A stretch of 36,440 nt of DNA from Candidatus Pullibacteroides excrementavium (GCA_017694335.1 JADIMZ010000131.1:1-36440); one strand, 5' to 3'. Positions 18,530 through 26,131 are shown, numbered from the stretch's first letter. The notes: generated from the letters alone by a model not told the origin. Translations and numbers: made by a program.

Positions 18530-18631
18530 ACTGTCTTTCCTCTTACACAGTGGCATTATGTCCGGCTTCTACAAGAATCACAGTAGAGGGTACTGTCACG
18601 GATTCGCACCGTGTTCCTGAATTATCGGACT

Positions 18632-18809
18632 GGATCTATCGGCATCGCTTACATATTGAAAAGCAATCCTTTCGCTCCATTCTCCGACCAAAAAGCCGCC
18701 ACGAAGATACACAATTTCTCCAAATGTCGAAGATTGAGGAACGAAGGAGCTGCTGAAAACCCCAAACAGACCTTAAACCGAATACAGCAAACCAATATCT
18801 CTCAACAAC
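18632..18809 (-). other. Upstream region of riboswitch transcript
   Basis: This should contain the promoter of the riboswitch-T9SS unit. I find no exact TAnnTTTG match; the nearest is TATCTTCG (complement of 18702-18709) without a clear -33 TTG. No gene is seen. Confidence 0.3.
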
Positions 18810-20009
18810 TCATTCCAGATATACCGTAATGCACACCGGGCGGTGGTCGCTATAAGCGAAACCGGCATTCCCGCACAGACGGGCATCGCTTGAAGAGAGC
18901 GAATGCGACACATAGAAATAATCCGTTACCGTAAGCGTGGAACTCTGACCATAAGGCTTATCCAAGTACCGCAAGGTCTTACCCGAGGAATCATAGACTA
19001 CACGCCCGTTAGCCTCGAAAGCCGAAGCCCGCAAAGGAGCCACGGCAAAATGAGGATTGGCCGCCTCGTCTTCTCCGGGCCGATAAGCGGGCGGATACTG
19101 ATTCCAATCGCCGCCGACCAGTACTTTCACGCCCCGGTTTTGCAGGCTGTCGATCCAAGATGCCAGAAAACCCGTTTCCTGATCACGCATCCCGCCAGTA
19201 TCGTAAGCCGTGTTATGCGTATTGCCGACTACCAGCAAACCGCCATCAGGCAAGCGGAACGTAGCCGCCAACAGGCATCGCTTCAGATTGAACAGGCTGA
19301 CTGGAAAAGGGAAACGGGACGGATAAGCCAGCCTCTCCACCTTTTCCGCCCGGTAACGGCTCAGGATAACCACGCCGCTGGACACCTTCCCCATGGGCGA
19401 ACGCAAAGGTATCGGAACAAAAAACGAGCGGTAATTACAGGCAAAATACAGGTGATATTCCGGGAATGCCGCTTGCAGCATCGCCAATTCATTTATCCGG
19501 TATGTCCGCCGGGAACATTCGTCCACTTCCTGCAAAAGGTAAATATCGGCATCCAAGGCTTTCATTTCCGCCAAGATACCTTTCAGATTTTCCAAGGACC
19601 GTGCCTTCGTATCCCTAATCCGAGTGCCGCCATCGTAAAAGAAATCCATATTGCCTCCGAGGCCGCCATAACCGATATTCCAAGTCATAATCTTCAAACT
19701 GTCAGTAATTTGCGCCGCACTATTTTTAGATGCCGCTTCAGAGTGAAACGAACCCAGGGAATCTTCCCCGTTCTGGGCATCGCATCCCAACTGAACAACA
19801 GCCGCCGAATCCATGCCACTCCGGATTCCTTGACGAGAATCACCTGCCAAACCGGCATCGCCCCCATCTGCCGAATACGCATAGACCGCTTCGCAATCCT
19901 CCGGACGGTAATCGCTTACTACTGCCACCAATAGGAACACAATAAAAACAGCAACCGCAACGGCCACCCCCCATAAAGCCATCCTGATAAAACGCCATAA
20001 TTGTTTCAT
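18810..20009 (-). CDS. Membrane-anchored endonuclease/exonuclease/phosphatase-family protein
   Basis: A 399-residue protein. An N-terminal transmembrane helix (about 10-32, MALWGVAVAVAVFIVFLLVAV) is followed by a polar spacer of about 70 residues, then an EEP-fold domain. Family signatures are IMTWNIGYGG (Asn about 111), LLQEVD (Glu about 161), NTHNTAYD (His about 265), GGDWNQ (Asp about 301, Asn about 303) and the terminal SDHRP (Asp/His about 388-389). All the usual Mg-binding and catalytic positions are present, so it should be an active phosphodiesterase or phosphatase facing the periplasm or outside; substrate unknown. ATG 20009 is chosen over the TTG two codons upstream. A promoter-like element ends four bases before that ATG, so either the message is leaderless or translation begins at ATG 19982. 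Confidence 0.85.
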   Translation of the reverse strand: MKQLWRFIRMALWGVAVAVAVFIVFLLVAVVSDYRPEDCEAVYAYSADGGDAGLAGDSRQGIRSGMDSAAVVQLGCDAQNGEDSLGSFHSEAASKNSAAQITDSLKIMTWNIGYGGLGGNMDFFYDGGTRIRDTKARSLENLKGILAEMKALDADIYLLQEVDECSRRTYRINELAMLQAAFPEYHLYFACNYRSFFVPIPLRSPMGKVSSGVVILSRYRAEKVERLAYPSRFPFPVSLFNLKRCLLAATFRLPDGGLLVVGNTHNTAYDTGGMRDQETGFLASWIDSLQNRGVKVLVGGDWNQYPPAYRPGEDEAANPHFAVAPLRASAFEANGRVVYDSSGKTLRYLDKPYGQSSTLTVTDYFYVSHSLSSSDARLCGNAGFAYSDHRPVCITVYLE

Positions 20010-20012
20010 ATC

Positions 20013-20042
20013 CAAAATTAACCATCAATTTTCACACCACAA
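20013..20042 (-). promoter_or_regulatory. Promoter overlapping the start of the EEP gene
   Basis: On the minus strand: TTG (complement of 20040-20042), a 19-base spacer and TAATTTTG (complement of 20013-20020), an exact Bacteroidota match in both parts. Transcription would begin at or inside the ATG at 20009. Confidence 0.55.
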
Positions 20043-20342
20043 ATCCAAACAAAAAACGACCAACTATTGTAACAAATCCAAAGCGAAAGCACTCATCTCT
20101 TGTCACAAATCCAAACCAAACAAAAACGGCGCGATGCCGCTCCCCAGGCCATAAAACCCGATTCCAAGCCGCACCGCGCCGCCTATCGCAACGCGAACAC
20201 ACATTTCGCAAACAAGCATCCAGCAAGCCCGAAACAAACCGCCGGCAATCGCTCGCCTACCGACAAATCCACCGCCAAAAGCACAAACGAACACGCTGCC
20301 GACAGCATCAGAACCATCGGCAGGCAAGCCCGTAAATACGCC
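20043..20342. other. Gap between glyS and the EEP gene
   Basis: Roughly 300 bases, A/C-rich and T-poor on the plus strand, with repeated short words (ACAAATCCAAA). A 63-codon minus-strand frame (20374-20183) has two hydrophobic stretches but begins inside glyS and lacks a start signal. I see no supported gene and no clear terminator. Confidence 0.4.
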
Positions 20343-21860
20343 TTAGGCCATCTTCTCCGCCAGATATCCGGCAATTTCCTTCACCCCGATACGTTCCTGC
20401 TGCATCGTATCGCGATTGCGGACCGTCACCGTATCCCCGTTCAAAGTATCGGTATCCACCGTGATGCAGAAAGGCGTGCCAATCGCATCCTGACGACGGT
20501 AACGACGGCCAATCGTATCCTTTTCATCGTACTGGCACATGAACAGCGGCTGCAACGAATGCAAAATCTCGCGAGCCTTTTCCGGCATCCCGTCCTTGCG
20601 GACCAAAGGAAGGATAGCCACCTTGTAAGGGGCAATCTTGGCCGGAATCTTCATCACCACCCGTTCGCTGCCATCCTCCAGCTTCTCTTCCGTATAAGCC
20701 TGGCTCATTACCGCCAGGCACATACGGTCAAGCCCGATCGAAGTCTCCACCACGTAAGGCACATAGCTTTCGTTGCGTTCGGTATCGAAATACTGCAACT
20801 TCTTGCCGCTGAACTCCTGATGACGGCCCAAGTCGTAATTGGTACGCGAATGAATCCCTTCCAGCTCCTTGAAGCCGAACATGAAATTGAACTCGATATC
20901 GGTAGCCGCATTGGCATAGTGCGCCAGCTTCTCGTGGTCGTGGAAACGGTAGTTCTCGGCAGGCATTCCCAAGCTCAGATGCCAGCGCATCCGTTCCTTC
21001 TTCCAGTAGTCGAACCATTCCATCTCCGTGCCGGGCGCACAGAAAAACTGCATCTCCATCTGCTCGAACTCCCGCATCCGGAAGATGAACTGCCGGGCCA
21101 CGATCTCGTTACGGAAAGCCTTGCCGGTCTGCGCGATGCCGAAGGGAATCTTCATGCGCCCCGTCTTCTGCACGTTGAGGAAATTGACAAAAATCCCCTG
21201 CGCGGTCTCAGGCCGCAAGTAAATCGTGTTGGCATCCTCGCTCACCGAACCCACCTTGGTGGAAAACATCAGGTTGAACTGACGGATGTCGGTCCAGTTG
21301 CGCGAACCGGAAACCGGGCAGGCAATCTCCAATTCCTCAATCAGCTTCTTGAGGTCGGCCAAATCGTTCACTTCCAAGTCGTGGTTCATCCGATGGGAAA
21401 TCTCCTGAATCCGCTTGGTATGCTCCAGCACCCGCCCGTTGGTGCTCATGAACTCTTCCTTGTTGAAGGCATCGCCGTATTTCTTGGCCGCCTTTTCCAC
21501 TTCCTTCTCAATCTTGGCCTCCAATTTGGCGCAATAATCCTCAACCAGCTGGTCGGCACGGTAACGCTTCTTGGAATCCTTGTTGTCGATCATCGGGTCG
21601 TTGAAAGCATCCACATGGCCGGAAGCCTTCCAAATAGTGGGGTGCATGAAAATAGAAGAATCGATGCCGACAATGTTCTCATGCATCTGCACCATGCTCT
21701 TCCACCAATAATCGCGGATATTCTTCTTGAGTTCCGAACCGTATTCGCCATAGTCGTAGACCGCCGCAAGGCCGTCGTAGATTTCGCTAGAGGGGAAAAT
21801 GAACCCATATTCTTTGGCATGGGATACCAATTTCTTGAACTGTTCTTCGTGATTAGCCAT
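20343..21860 (-). CDS. glyS: Glycine--tRNA ligase (homodimeric class II type)
   Basis: Charges tRNA-Gly with glycine in the cytosol. At 505 residues it matches the single-chain, eukaryote/archaea-like GlyRS rather than the two-subunit form. N terminus FKKLVSHAKEYGFIFPSSEIYDG and DYGEYGSELKKNI are characteristic. Class II motif 2 is FRNEIVARQFIFRMREFEQM (about 230-250) and motif 3 includes SIGLDRMCLAVM. The C-terminal anticodon-binding domain starts near KIAPYKVAILPLV and ends with RIGVKEIAGYLAEKM. The ATG at 21860 agrees with the family start. A clean promoter lies 87 bases upstream, with a small hairpin (CTTGCG/CGCAAG, 21934-21949) in the leader. It is divergent from the SUI1 gene. Confidence 0.97.
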   Translation of the reverse strand: MANHEEQFKKLVSHAKEYGFIFPSSEIYDGLAAVYDYGEYGSELKKNIRDYWWKSMVQMHENIVGIDSSIFMHPTIWKASGHVDAFNDPMIDNKDSKKRYRADQLVEDYCAKLEAKIEKEVEKAAKKYGDAFNKEEFMSTNGRVLEHTKRIQEISHRMNHDLEVNDLADLKKLIEELEIACPVSGSRNWTDIRQFNLMFSTKVGSVSEDANTIYLRPETAQGIFVNFLNVQKTGRMKIPFGIAQTGKAFRNEIVARQFIFRMREFEQMEMQFFCAPGTEMEWFDYWKKERMRWHLSLGMPAENYRFHDHEKLAHYANAATDIEFNFMFGFKELEGIHSRTNYDLGRHQEFSGKKLQYFDTERNESYVPYVVETSIGLDRMCLAVMSQAYTEEKLEDGSERVVMKIPAKIAPYKVAILPLVRKDGMPEKAREILHSLQPLFMCQYDEKDTIGRRYRRQDAIGTPFCITVDTDTLNGDTVTVRNRDTMQQERIGVKEIAGYLAEKMA

Positions 21861-21946
21861 AATAATGTCTTTCTACATGTTAAGCCAGGGGAAACGGATT
21901 CGGCATCCCCCTTGCCTTTATCACTTGCGCTTTCGCAAGCAAACTG

Positions 21947-21976
21947 CAAAATTAGCGAGAATCCGATTAAACTCAA
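21947..21976 (-). promoter_or_regulatory. Bacteroidota-type promoter of glyS
   Basis: TTG (complement of 21974-21976), 19-base spacer, TAATTTTG (complement of 21947-21954). Both elements match exactly, giving a leader of about 80 bases before the glyS ATG. Confidence 0.75.
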
Positions 21977-22134
21977 ATGGAGCATTAGACTTTGAAATCC
22001 AATAACGCATCTGCAAAGCAAAAATTTCGTATTTTCGCCCAACGATACCCTCCAAAGCCGGTTCGCAGCAAGGCAAACACAAGGCCAAGCCATCACCTAC
22101 CGAGACAGAACACACAAAGCCTATAAAACACACC

Positions 22135-22473
22135 ATGAACAAGAAACGCCCCGTGGGCGTGGTCTATTCCACCGACCCCAACTTCCAATACCAATACGAA
22201 GAAGAACCCGAAGCCGAGACCTTTGAACCCTCCCGCCAAGATTTGCGCGTGTTGCGCGATGCCAAAGGCCGGGGAGGCAAGACCGTGACCTTGATACGAG
22301 GCTTCGTAGGCAGCACCGCCGATTTGGAAGCCTTGGGCAAGCTGCTCAAAAACCGCTGCGGCATAGGAGGTTCTGTCAAAGACGGGGAAATCATCCTGCA
22401 AGGCGACGTGCGCGACAAAGCCTGCGACATCCTTGCCAAGGAAGGCTTCCGCTTCAAACGCGCCGGCGGCTGA
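22135..22473 (+). CDS. yciH: SUI1/eIF1-family translation factor homolog
   Basis: A 112-residue protein. After a polar, acidic N-terminal segment (YEEEPEAETFEPSRQ), the SUI1 fold runs from about residue 38 to 110: LRVLRDAKGRGGKTVTLIRGF, then LLKNRCGIGGSVKDGEIILQGD, then DILAKEGFRFKRAGG. The KGRGGKTVT and CGxGGxxKxGxIxxQGD motifs are those of bacterial YciH and eukaryotic eIF1, which affect start-codon fidelity in translation. Length is normal for YciH. It stands alone, divergent from glyS; a weak -7-like TATTTTCG is found at 22030-22037. Confidence 0.93.
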   Translation: MNKKRPVGVVYSTDPNFQYQYEEEPEAETFEPSRQDLRVLRDAKGRGGKTVTLIRGFVGSTADLEALGKLLKNRCGIGGSVKDGEIILQGDVRDKACDILAKEGFRFKRAGG

Positions 22474-22541
22474 ATCCAACCGACCCCATACCAGAACGCC
22501 CCAAGAAAAACAGGATTTCAAGCCCCAAACAACCACCCCCT

Positions 22542-23399
22542 ATGTTCCACAAGATACATTGCATCCTGATTGACGACGACCTGCAAGCCTTGTTCGCCAT
22601 GAAGGATACCTTCAATAAATCGGACTCGTTTCAAGTAGAGGGCACTTTCAATACTATCGACGAGGCTCTCGCCTATCTCCAGGACCACCGCCCGGACTTA
22701 GTCGTCTCCGACATCGAATTCCCTCACCAGCAACTGGCCTACCACCGCATCGCGGAGTTTCCCGACGACATCCCCCTCTGCCTAATATCAGGCTACCCAG
22801 TCTACGTGGGGCAAAGCCTTCCCCTGATACGGGACAAGGCCTCCGTCATCGGCATCCTCAACAAACCCCTTAGCCCCAATCTCCTCCAAGTGCTGCTGAA
22901 CCTTTACAACGGCTACAAGCAACGCCAAGGGAAACACAGCCGGGAATATTGCCAGACAGCGCAAATGCTCCAGAACGCGCAAGAGCAGAAACTGACGCTC
23001 TACAGAAAGAAAGACGACCATAGCCTCGTCCCCGCCCATATCCCCATAAGCCACCTCATCATGGCCATGCCCGAGCGTCTCTTCAGAGGGCTCATCGTGT
23101 ATTGCCACTACTCTCCCAAGCCTTTCATCCTGCCCAATACCACCCTCACGGAATTCTTTGAAGAAATAGACAGCCTATGCCCGGGGCTCTGCCTCCGGAT
23201 TGGACGGACCGGCATCGTCAACCTCTTGAACACAACCACTGAAGGGAAAAATATCATCTCTCGCAACCAGACCTATTCCACCGAAAAGCTAAAACTTTCC
23301 ATTCCGGTACGCCTCCAACAAGAAACCAAAGAAAAAATGAAGCAATTCGACCAAAGAATCAAACACCACAAGAAACACCCTTTCAAAAAGGAATTATAA
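22542..23399 (+). CDS. LytTR-type response regulator
   Basis: A 285-residue two-component regulator. The receiver domain (about 5-125) has the acidic cluster D11-D13, phosphoacceptor Asp57 in VVSDIEF, Ser83 in LISGY and Lys108 in NKPL. All conserved receiver positions are present. After a linker, residues about 150-260 form a LytTR DNA-binding domain, recognised by FILPNTTLTEFFEEI and CLRIGRTGIVNLLNT. A basic tail follows (KQFDQRIKHHKKHPFKKEL). LytTR regulators bind direct repeats upstream of their targets. The gene converges on the kinase gene and overlaps its 3' end by 17 bases. The two probably act together, although the usual arrangement is a same-strand operon. Confidence 0.88.
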   Translation: MFHKIHCILIDDDLQALFAMKDTFNKSDSFQVEGTFNTIDEALAYLQDHRPDLVVSDIEFPHQQLAYHRIAEFPDDIPLCLISGYPVYVGQSLPLIRDKASVIGILNKPLSPNLLQVLLNLYNGYKQRQGKHSREYCQTAQMLQNAQEQKLTLYRKKDDHSLVPAHIPISHLIMAMPERLFRGLIVYCHYSPKPFILPNTTLTEFFEEIDSLCPGLCLRIGRTGIVNLLNTTTEGKNIISRNQTYSTEKLKLSIPVRLQQETKEKMKQFDQRIKHHKKHPFKKEL

Positions 23400-24435
23400 G
23401 CACCGCCACCATTTCATCCCCTTCCCTCGTCAAAGTGAACGAAGCCGATTCCCCATACAGAAAATCGAGCCGATCCTGCAAAATGGAAATCCCACGTGAT
23501 GCCGGATTGTCAAAAAGCGCCAAATCTTCCCGGATGCGATTCCGGCAAACCATCTTGAAATACAAAGGGTCGCTCAAGACAAAATCAACCGCCATCTTGC
23601 CTTTCCCCGCCTCGGTAATGCCATGCTTGAACATGTTGGACACCGGAATCTCCGTGAGCAAAGGCGGGACAGAATAAGGAGGGACCTCCTCCGTATCCAT
23701 ATGGCAAACGACTTCCAAGCCCGGATACCGGGAACCATAATAGCGCAACAACGTACCGACAAAACGAATCTCCTCCGCCACAGGCACAAAATCCTCCTTG
23801 ATTTTGGAAAAACTGTAACGTTGGATATCCAACAGCAAGAAAAAATCCTTTCTCCTGTCCTCCGGCAAGGCATTGGCCATACCCGCCAAAGAAGCCAAAG
23901 CATTATTCGTGAAATGCTCATGCTCCATATACTGGCTAATCCGCAATTGCAGGCCGGCATTGCGTTGTTCCACCGCCTGCTTTTCCATCTTGATCTTATT
24001 GTAGCCCAGCGCATCCCGGTAAAGACGCCCAAGCAAAATCAGCGAAAAGATGATGAAATCCCGCACCAGGATGCCAGTAAAAGTCAAGACCCTGACTTCT
24101 CTCAAAAATACAGCAGCATTAGCCGGATCACGAGGGTGGCAGCGTGACAAGATAGTAGGTATCACATAGAAATATTCCGCGACCGTGGCCGACAGCAGCA
24201 ACAGCAACGTATATAGGACAAACCCCTTGATGGTCTCAGGCCGATACATACTCCTGACCACCAAGAACATAAAGACATTGACAGCGGAAAAGACGATCCA
24301 AAAGGAATTATGCTCCACCTCCGGACTTGTGAAAGCCCGTAAAAAATTATGCAGCCGCCAGTACCAATAAAAGACAAACCACCCAGCAACATAAAACAAC
24401 ACAAAAACAAGCAACCTCCTTTTGGACATCCTCAT
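23383..24435 (-). CDS. LytS/YehU-type sensor histidine kinase
   Basis: A membrane sensor kinase of 350 residues from ATG 24435. Several hydrophobic segments cover about the first 160 residues (LLVFVLFYVAGWFVFYWYW, VLYTLLLLLSATVAEYFYVI, LVRDFIIFSLILLG), followed by a short coiled segment. The His_kinase region reads QYMEHEHFTNNALASL, where family members have NPHFLFNxL: the phosphoacceptor His is kept, but the preceding Pro is replaced. The ATPase N box is SNMFKHGI. The later glycine motif reads SRGISILQDRL instead of GxGLxNxxxRL, so ATP binding may be weak. The frame is open to a GTG at 24516, an alternative start. It is convergent with the LytTR regulator, its likely partner. Confidence 0.82.
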   Translation of the reverse strand: MRMSKRRLLVFVLFYVAGWFVFYWYWRLHNFLRAFTSPEVEHNSFWIVFSAVNVFMFLVVRSMYRPETIKGFVLYTLLLLLSATVAEYFYVIPTILSRCHPRDPANAAVFLREVRVLTFTGILVRDFIIFSLILLGRLYRDALGYNKIKMEKQAVEQRNAGLQLRISQYMEHEHFTNNALASLAGMANALPEDRRKDFFLLLDIQRYSFSKIKEDFVPVAEEIRFVGTLLRYYGSRYPGLEVVCHMDTEEVPPYSVPPLLTEIPVSNMFKHGITEAGKGKMAVDFVLSDPLYFKMVCRNRIREDLALFDNPASRGISILQDRLDFLYGESASFTLTREGDEMVAVLIIPF

Positions 24436-24618
24436 TCCGGATAGACGGTTGAACACAGGCCGGGAAGCATCAAGCCCCCCGACCTTTCTATACTTGGTTT
24501 TGGTTGTCTGTTTCACCCTACTTATTCATTTATATATAATGGCTCTTTTGTGAACGTTATCCCCTGGATACGGAAACAACGGGTAGCCGGATCCCGCCCA
24601 AATACCTGCTGCGGGATA

Positions 24619-24735
24619 TTAAGCCACTGCCGGAACAGCTTCCTTTCGAGAAGAAACATACCCGTCTTTGGAACAAGAAATGAAAGCCGCCAACACAGCA
24701 CACCCCATTAAAACTAAAAACATAAGCTTTTTCAT
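24619..24735 (-). CDS. 38-residue lipoprotein-like small ORF beside the kinase
   Basis: ATG 24735 to TAA 24619 encodes a lysine start, a hydrophobic core and a lipobox-like end (MKKLMFLVLMGCAVLAAFIS followed by Cys21). Only 17 residues remain after that Cys (SKDGYVSSRKEAVPAVA). It lies on the same strand as the kinase and about 100-180 bases upstream of it. It could be a real tiny lipoprotein or secreted peptide, or the remains of a longer lipoprotein gene. No family is recognised. Confidence 0.5.
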   Translation of the reverse strand: MKKLMFLVLMGCAVLAAFISCSKDGYVSSRKEAVPAVA

Positions 24736-24863
24736 ATCCAAAGATTTAAAACTATAACAATCAACATATTACAAAATACCCCTATCTACTGCTGACATCT
24801 TGCAAAGAAAACGAATCCTCCGCGAACGGGCAAGCCCCTCTATCCGACTTATGGCCATTTTCA

Positions 24864-24904
24864 ACATTCAGCCGACATTCAGGCAACATTCAGCCGACAT
24901 TCAG
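24864..24904. repeat. Four ACATTCAG direct repeats at 11-bp spacing
   Basis: Perfect 8-base copies start at 24864, 24875, 24886 and 24897, exactly 11 bp apart, so all face the same side of the helix. They lie between the divergent lipoprotein-like ORF and the first T9SS family gene, 112 bp upstream of the latter's -33 element. This fits an operator for a regulator such as the nearby LytTR protein; binding is inferred. Confidence 0.85.
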
Positions 24905-25015
24905 ACATGAAAATCTCGGCAAACACAAATATATCACATAATTAAAATCGCCATGCATTCAGAAAACTTTTTCAAAAAATAATTAAAAATTTTTATTGCA
25001 AATTTATACAACACA

Positions 25016-25047
25016 TTGCAAACCAAACATTTTATCACATAACTTTG
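25016..25047 (+). promoter_or_regulatory. Bacteroidota-type promoter of the first T9SS family gene
   Basis: TTG at 25016-25018, a 21-base spacer and TAACTTTG at 25040-25047, an exact -7 match. Transcription should begin near 25054, about 105 bases before the ATG at 25160. Confidence 0.78.
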
Positions 25048-25066
25048 CAACATCGAAATAAAATTT

Positions 25067-25097
25067 GCTCCGACAGGAAAGATTGTTCTGTCGGAGC
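25067..25097 (+). other. 5' leader hairpin
   Basis: A perfect 10-bp stem (GCTCCGACAG 25067-25076 with 25088-25097) and 11-base loop lie about a dozen bases after the predicted transcription start. No T run follows, so it is not a simple terminator. It could protect the message or be a protein- or RNA-binding site. Confidence 0.65.
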
Positions 25098-25159
25098 CGT
25101 AAACAAATCATTATTGAACCACCCATCATCAAGAATGCATGGGCAATAAAATAAAAGAC

Positions 25160-26077
25160 ATGAAAAATAAAATCCTCATCGGAACGATTGCCGCCCTCGT
25201 GCTTTCGTTCCTCGACTTCGTTTCGGGTCAAGAATCGTTCTCCTTCAAGCTCTACATGGAATCCCTCGCCAATGGGAAGAAGGACACATTGGAATTGGGC
25301 ATTTCCCCCAATGGCTGCACGGGATGTGATTACGACTCTTCCTTGTGCTCTCCTGTATTTTATCCTTTTGACGACACCATTGCCCACATCGGTGCCTTTG
25401 CCGTGACAGGAGAACCACAATATTTTGACTATGAATATAATGGCAATAATTTTGACACAAATTACGACCCCCCATTGGAATGCCCGGTCTTTTTGAAGAA
25501 ACGCATCGTTCCCTTACGCTATGACATGGTAATCGTTTTTCCCGCCTCCGCCGTACCCATCCGGCTCAGCTGGGACTCTGTCCTACTCTCAGACCCGACC
25601 GTCGCTTCGCCCGTATTAACGGATTTAAGGCCCTCTTTACGATGGGATATAATTGATATCGGAAGCAACTACAAGGAATGGATGTCCGAATGCTCTTCTT
25701 TCACTATTGGAGGGTACGGATGGGGCTGGTCCGGAGTACCTGCTCTGACTTCCATCTACGATTCTGCCGGAAACCGACACCGCTACCAGTACTGCTTCAT
25801 CCAACTGGGGCTGGACAGAACTGCAACTAACGAAATCGAGAAAGAATGCCCGAACGTAATAAAAATCATACCCAATCCGGTGACGGAATCTTTCACTTTT
25901 TACAGCGACATGACCCTACAGACTTGGCGCGTCTTCAACATCGCAGGACAAATCATAGCCTCCGGTGCCGGTTCACAATCCCAAGTCGATTGCCACGGAT
26001 GGAACAAAGGGCTGTACATCTTTGAGGGCATTTCGCCGCAAATGCAGAAATACCATGTCAAATTCATAAAAAGGTAA
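25160..26077 (+). CDS. T9SS secreted protein, family member 1
   Basis: A 305-residue predicted secreted protein. Signal peptide MKNKILIGTIAALVLSFLDF... ends at SGQ. The N-terminal module (FKLYMESLANGKKDTLELGI) is almost identical in DNA to that of the gene at 26492. The middle is not recognised. The last 75 residues are a T9SS type A sorting domain (IIPNPVTESF, WRVFNIAGQI, GWNKGLYIFE, ending KFIKR). The frame opens at 25139, but the ATG at 25160 gives the better signal peptide. It has its own promoter and a terminator. Binding partner unknown. Confidence 0.82.
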   Translation: MKNKILIGTIAALVLSFLDFVSGQESFSFKLYMESLANGKKDTLELGISPNGCTGCDYDSSLCSPVFYPFDDTIAHIGAFAVTGEPQYFDYEYNGNNFDTNYDPPLECPVFLKKRIVPLRYDMVIVFPASAVPIRLSWDSVLLSDPTVASPVLTDLRPSLRWDIIDIGSNYKEWMSECSSFTIGGYGWGWSGVPALTSIYDSAGNRHRYQYCFIQLGLDRTATNEIEKECPNVIKIIPNPVTESFTFYSDMTLQTWRVFNIAGQIIASGAGSQSQVDCHGWNKGLYIFEGISPQMQKYHVKFIKR

Positions 26078-26131
26078 AAATCACCCTTCAAAGCCATGAA
26101 AATCGAGGAATAACTTATCGCGACAAGGCAA

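Larger units (their letters stand above)
18334..18631 (-). promoter_or_regulatory. Cobalamin (vitamin B12) riboswitch with enlarged peripheral arm
   Basis: Read on the minus strand, the conserved cobalamin aptamer elements appear in order: GGTGCGAATCC (complement of 18600-18610), the CAGTACCC...ACTGTGA hairpin (18579-18599), AGCCGGACA (18560-18568), GCCACTG (18548-18554), GGGAAGGCG (18380-18388) and AGTCAGGAGAC (18354-18364). The closing stem is an 8-bp helix including one G-U pair (18624-18631 with 18334-18341). The aptamer is nearly 300 bases, longer than the common roughly 200, because a repeat-rich insert lies between GCCACTG and GGGAAGG. Such elements usually lower expression when adenosylcobalamin or a related corrinoid is abundant. 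The only gene downstream is the giant T9SS protein. Confidence 0.93.
24736..25159. other. Regulatory gap between divergent genes
   Basis: This 424-base A/T-rich gap holds the phased ACATTCAG repeats, a strong plus-strand promoter and a hairpin leader, each listed separately. On the minus side, only an imperfect -7-like TATTTTG (complement of 24772-24778) is seen for the lipoprotein-like ORF. No other gene is visible. Confidence 0.6.

Noticed and set aside
18109-18756. Plus-strand open frames through the riboswitch region
   Set aside because: They overlap conserved riboswitch elements read from the other strand and have no coding features.
20183-20374. 63-codon minus-strand frame with two hydrophobic stretches after glyS
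   Set aside because: It begins inside the glyS coding end, has no start signal or family match, and the region is compositionally biased. A start at 20317 would leave only 43 codons.
20100-21995. 631-codon plus-strand open frame opposite glyS
   Set aside because: It is the antisense of a certain glycyl-tRNA synthetase gene and its translation is His/Arg/Leu-rich without domains. Long antisense frames are expected from the codon use here.
24864-24904. ACATTCAG repeats as a CRISPR array
   Set aside because: Repeats of 8 bases with 3-base gaps are far too short, and no cas genes are present.
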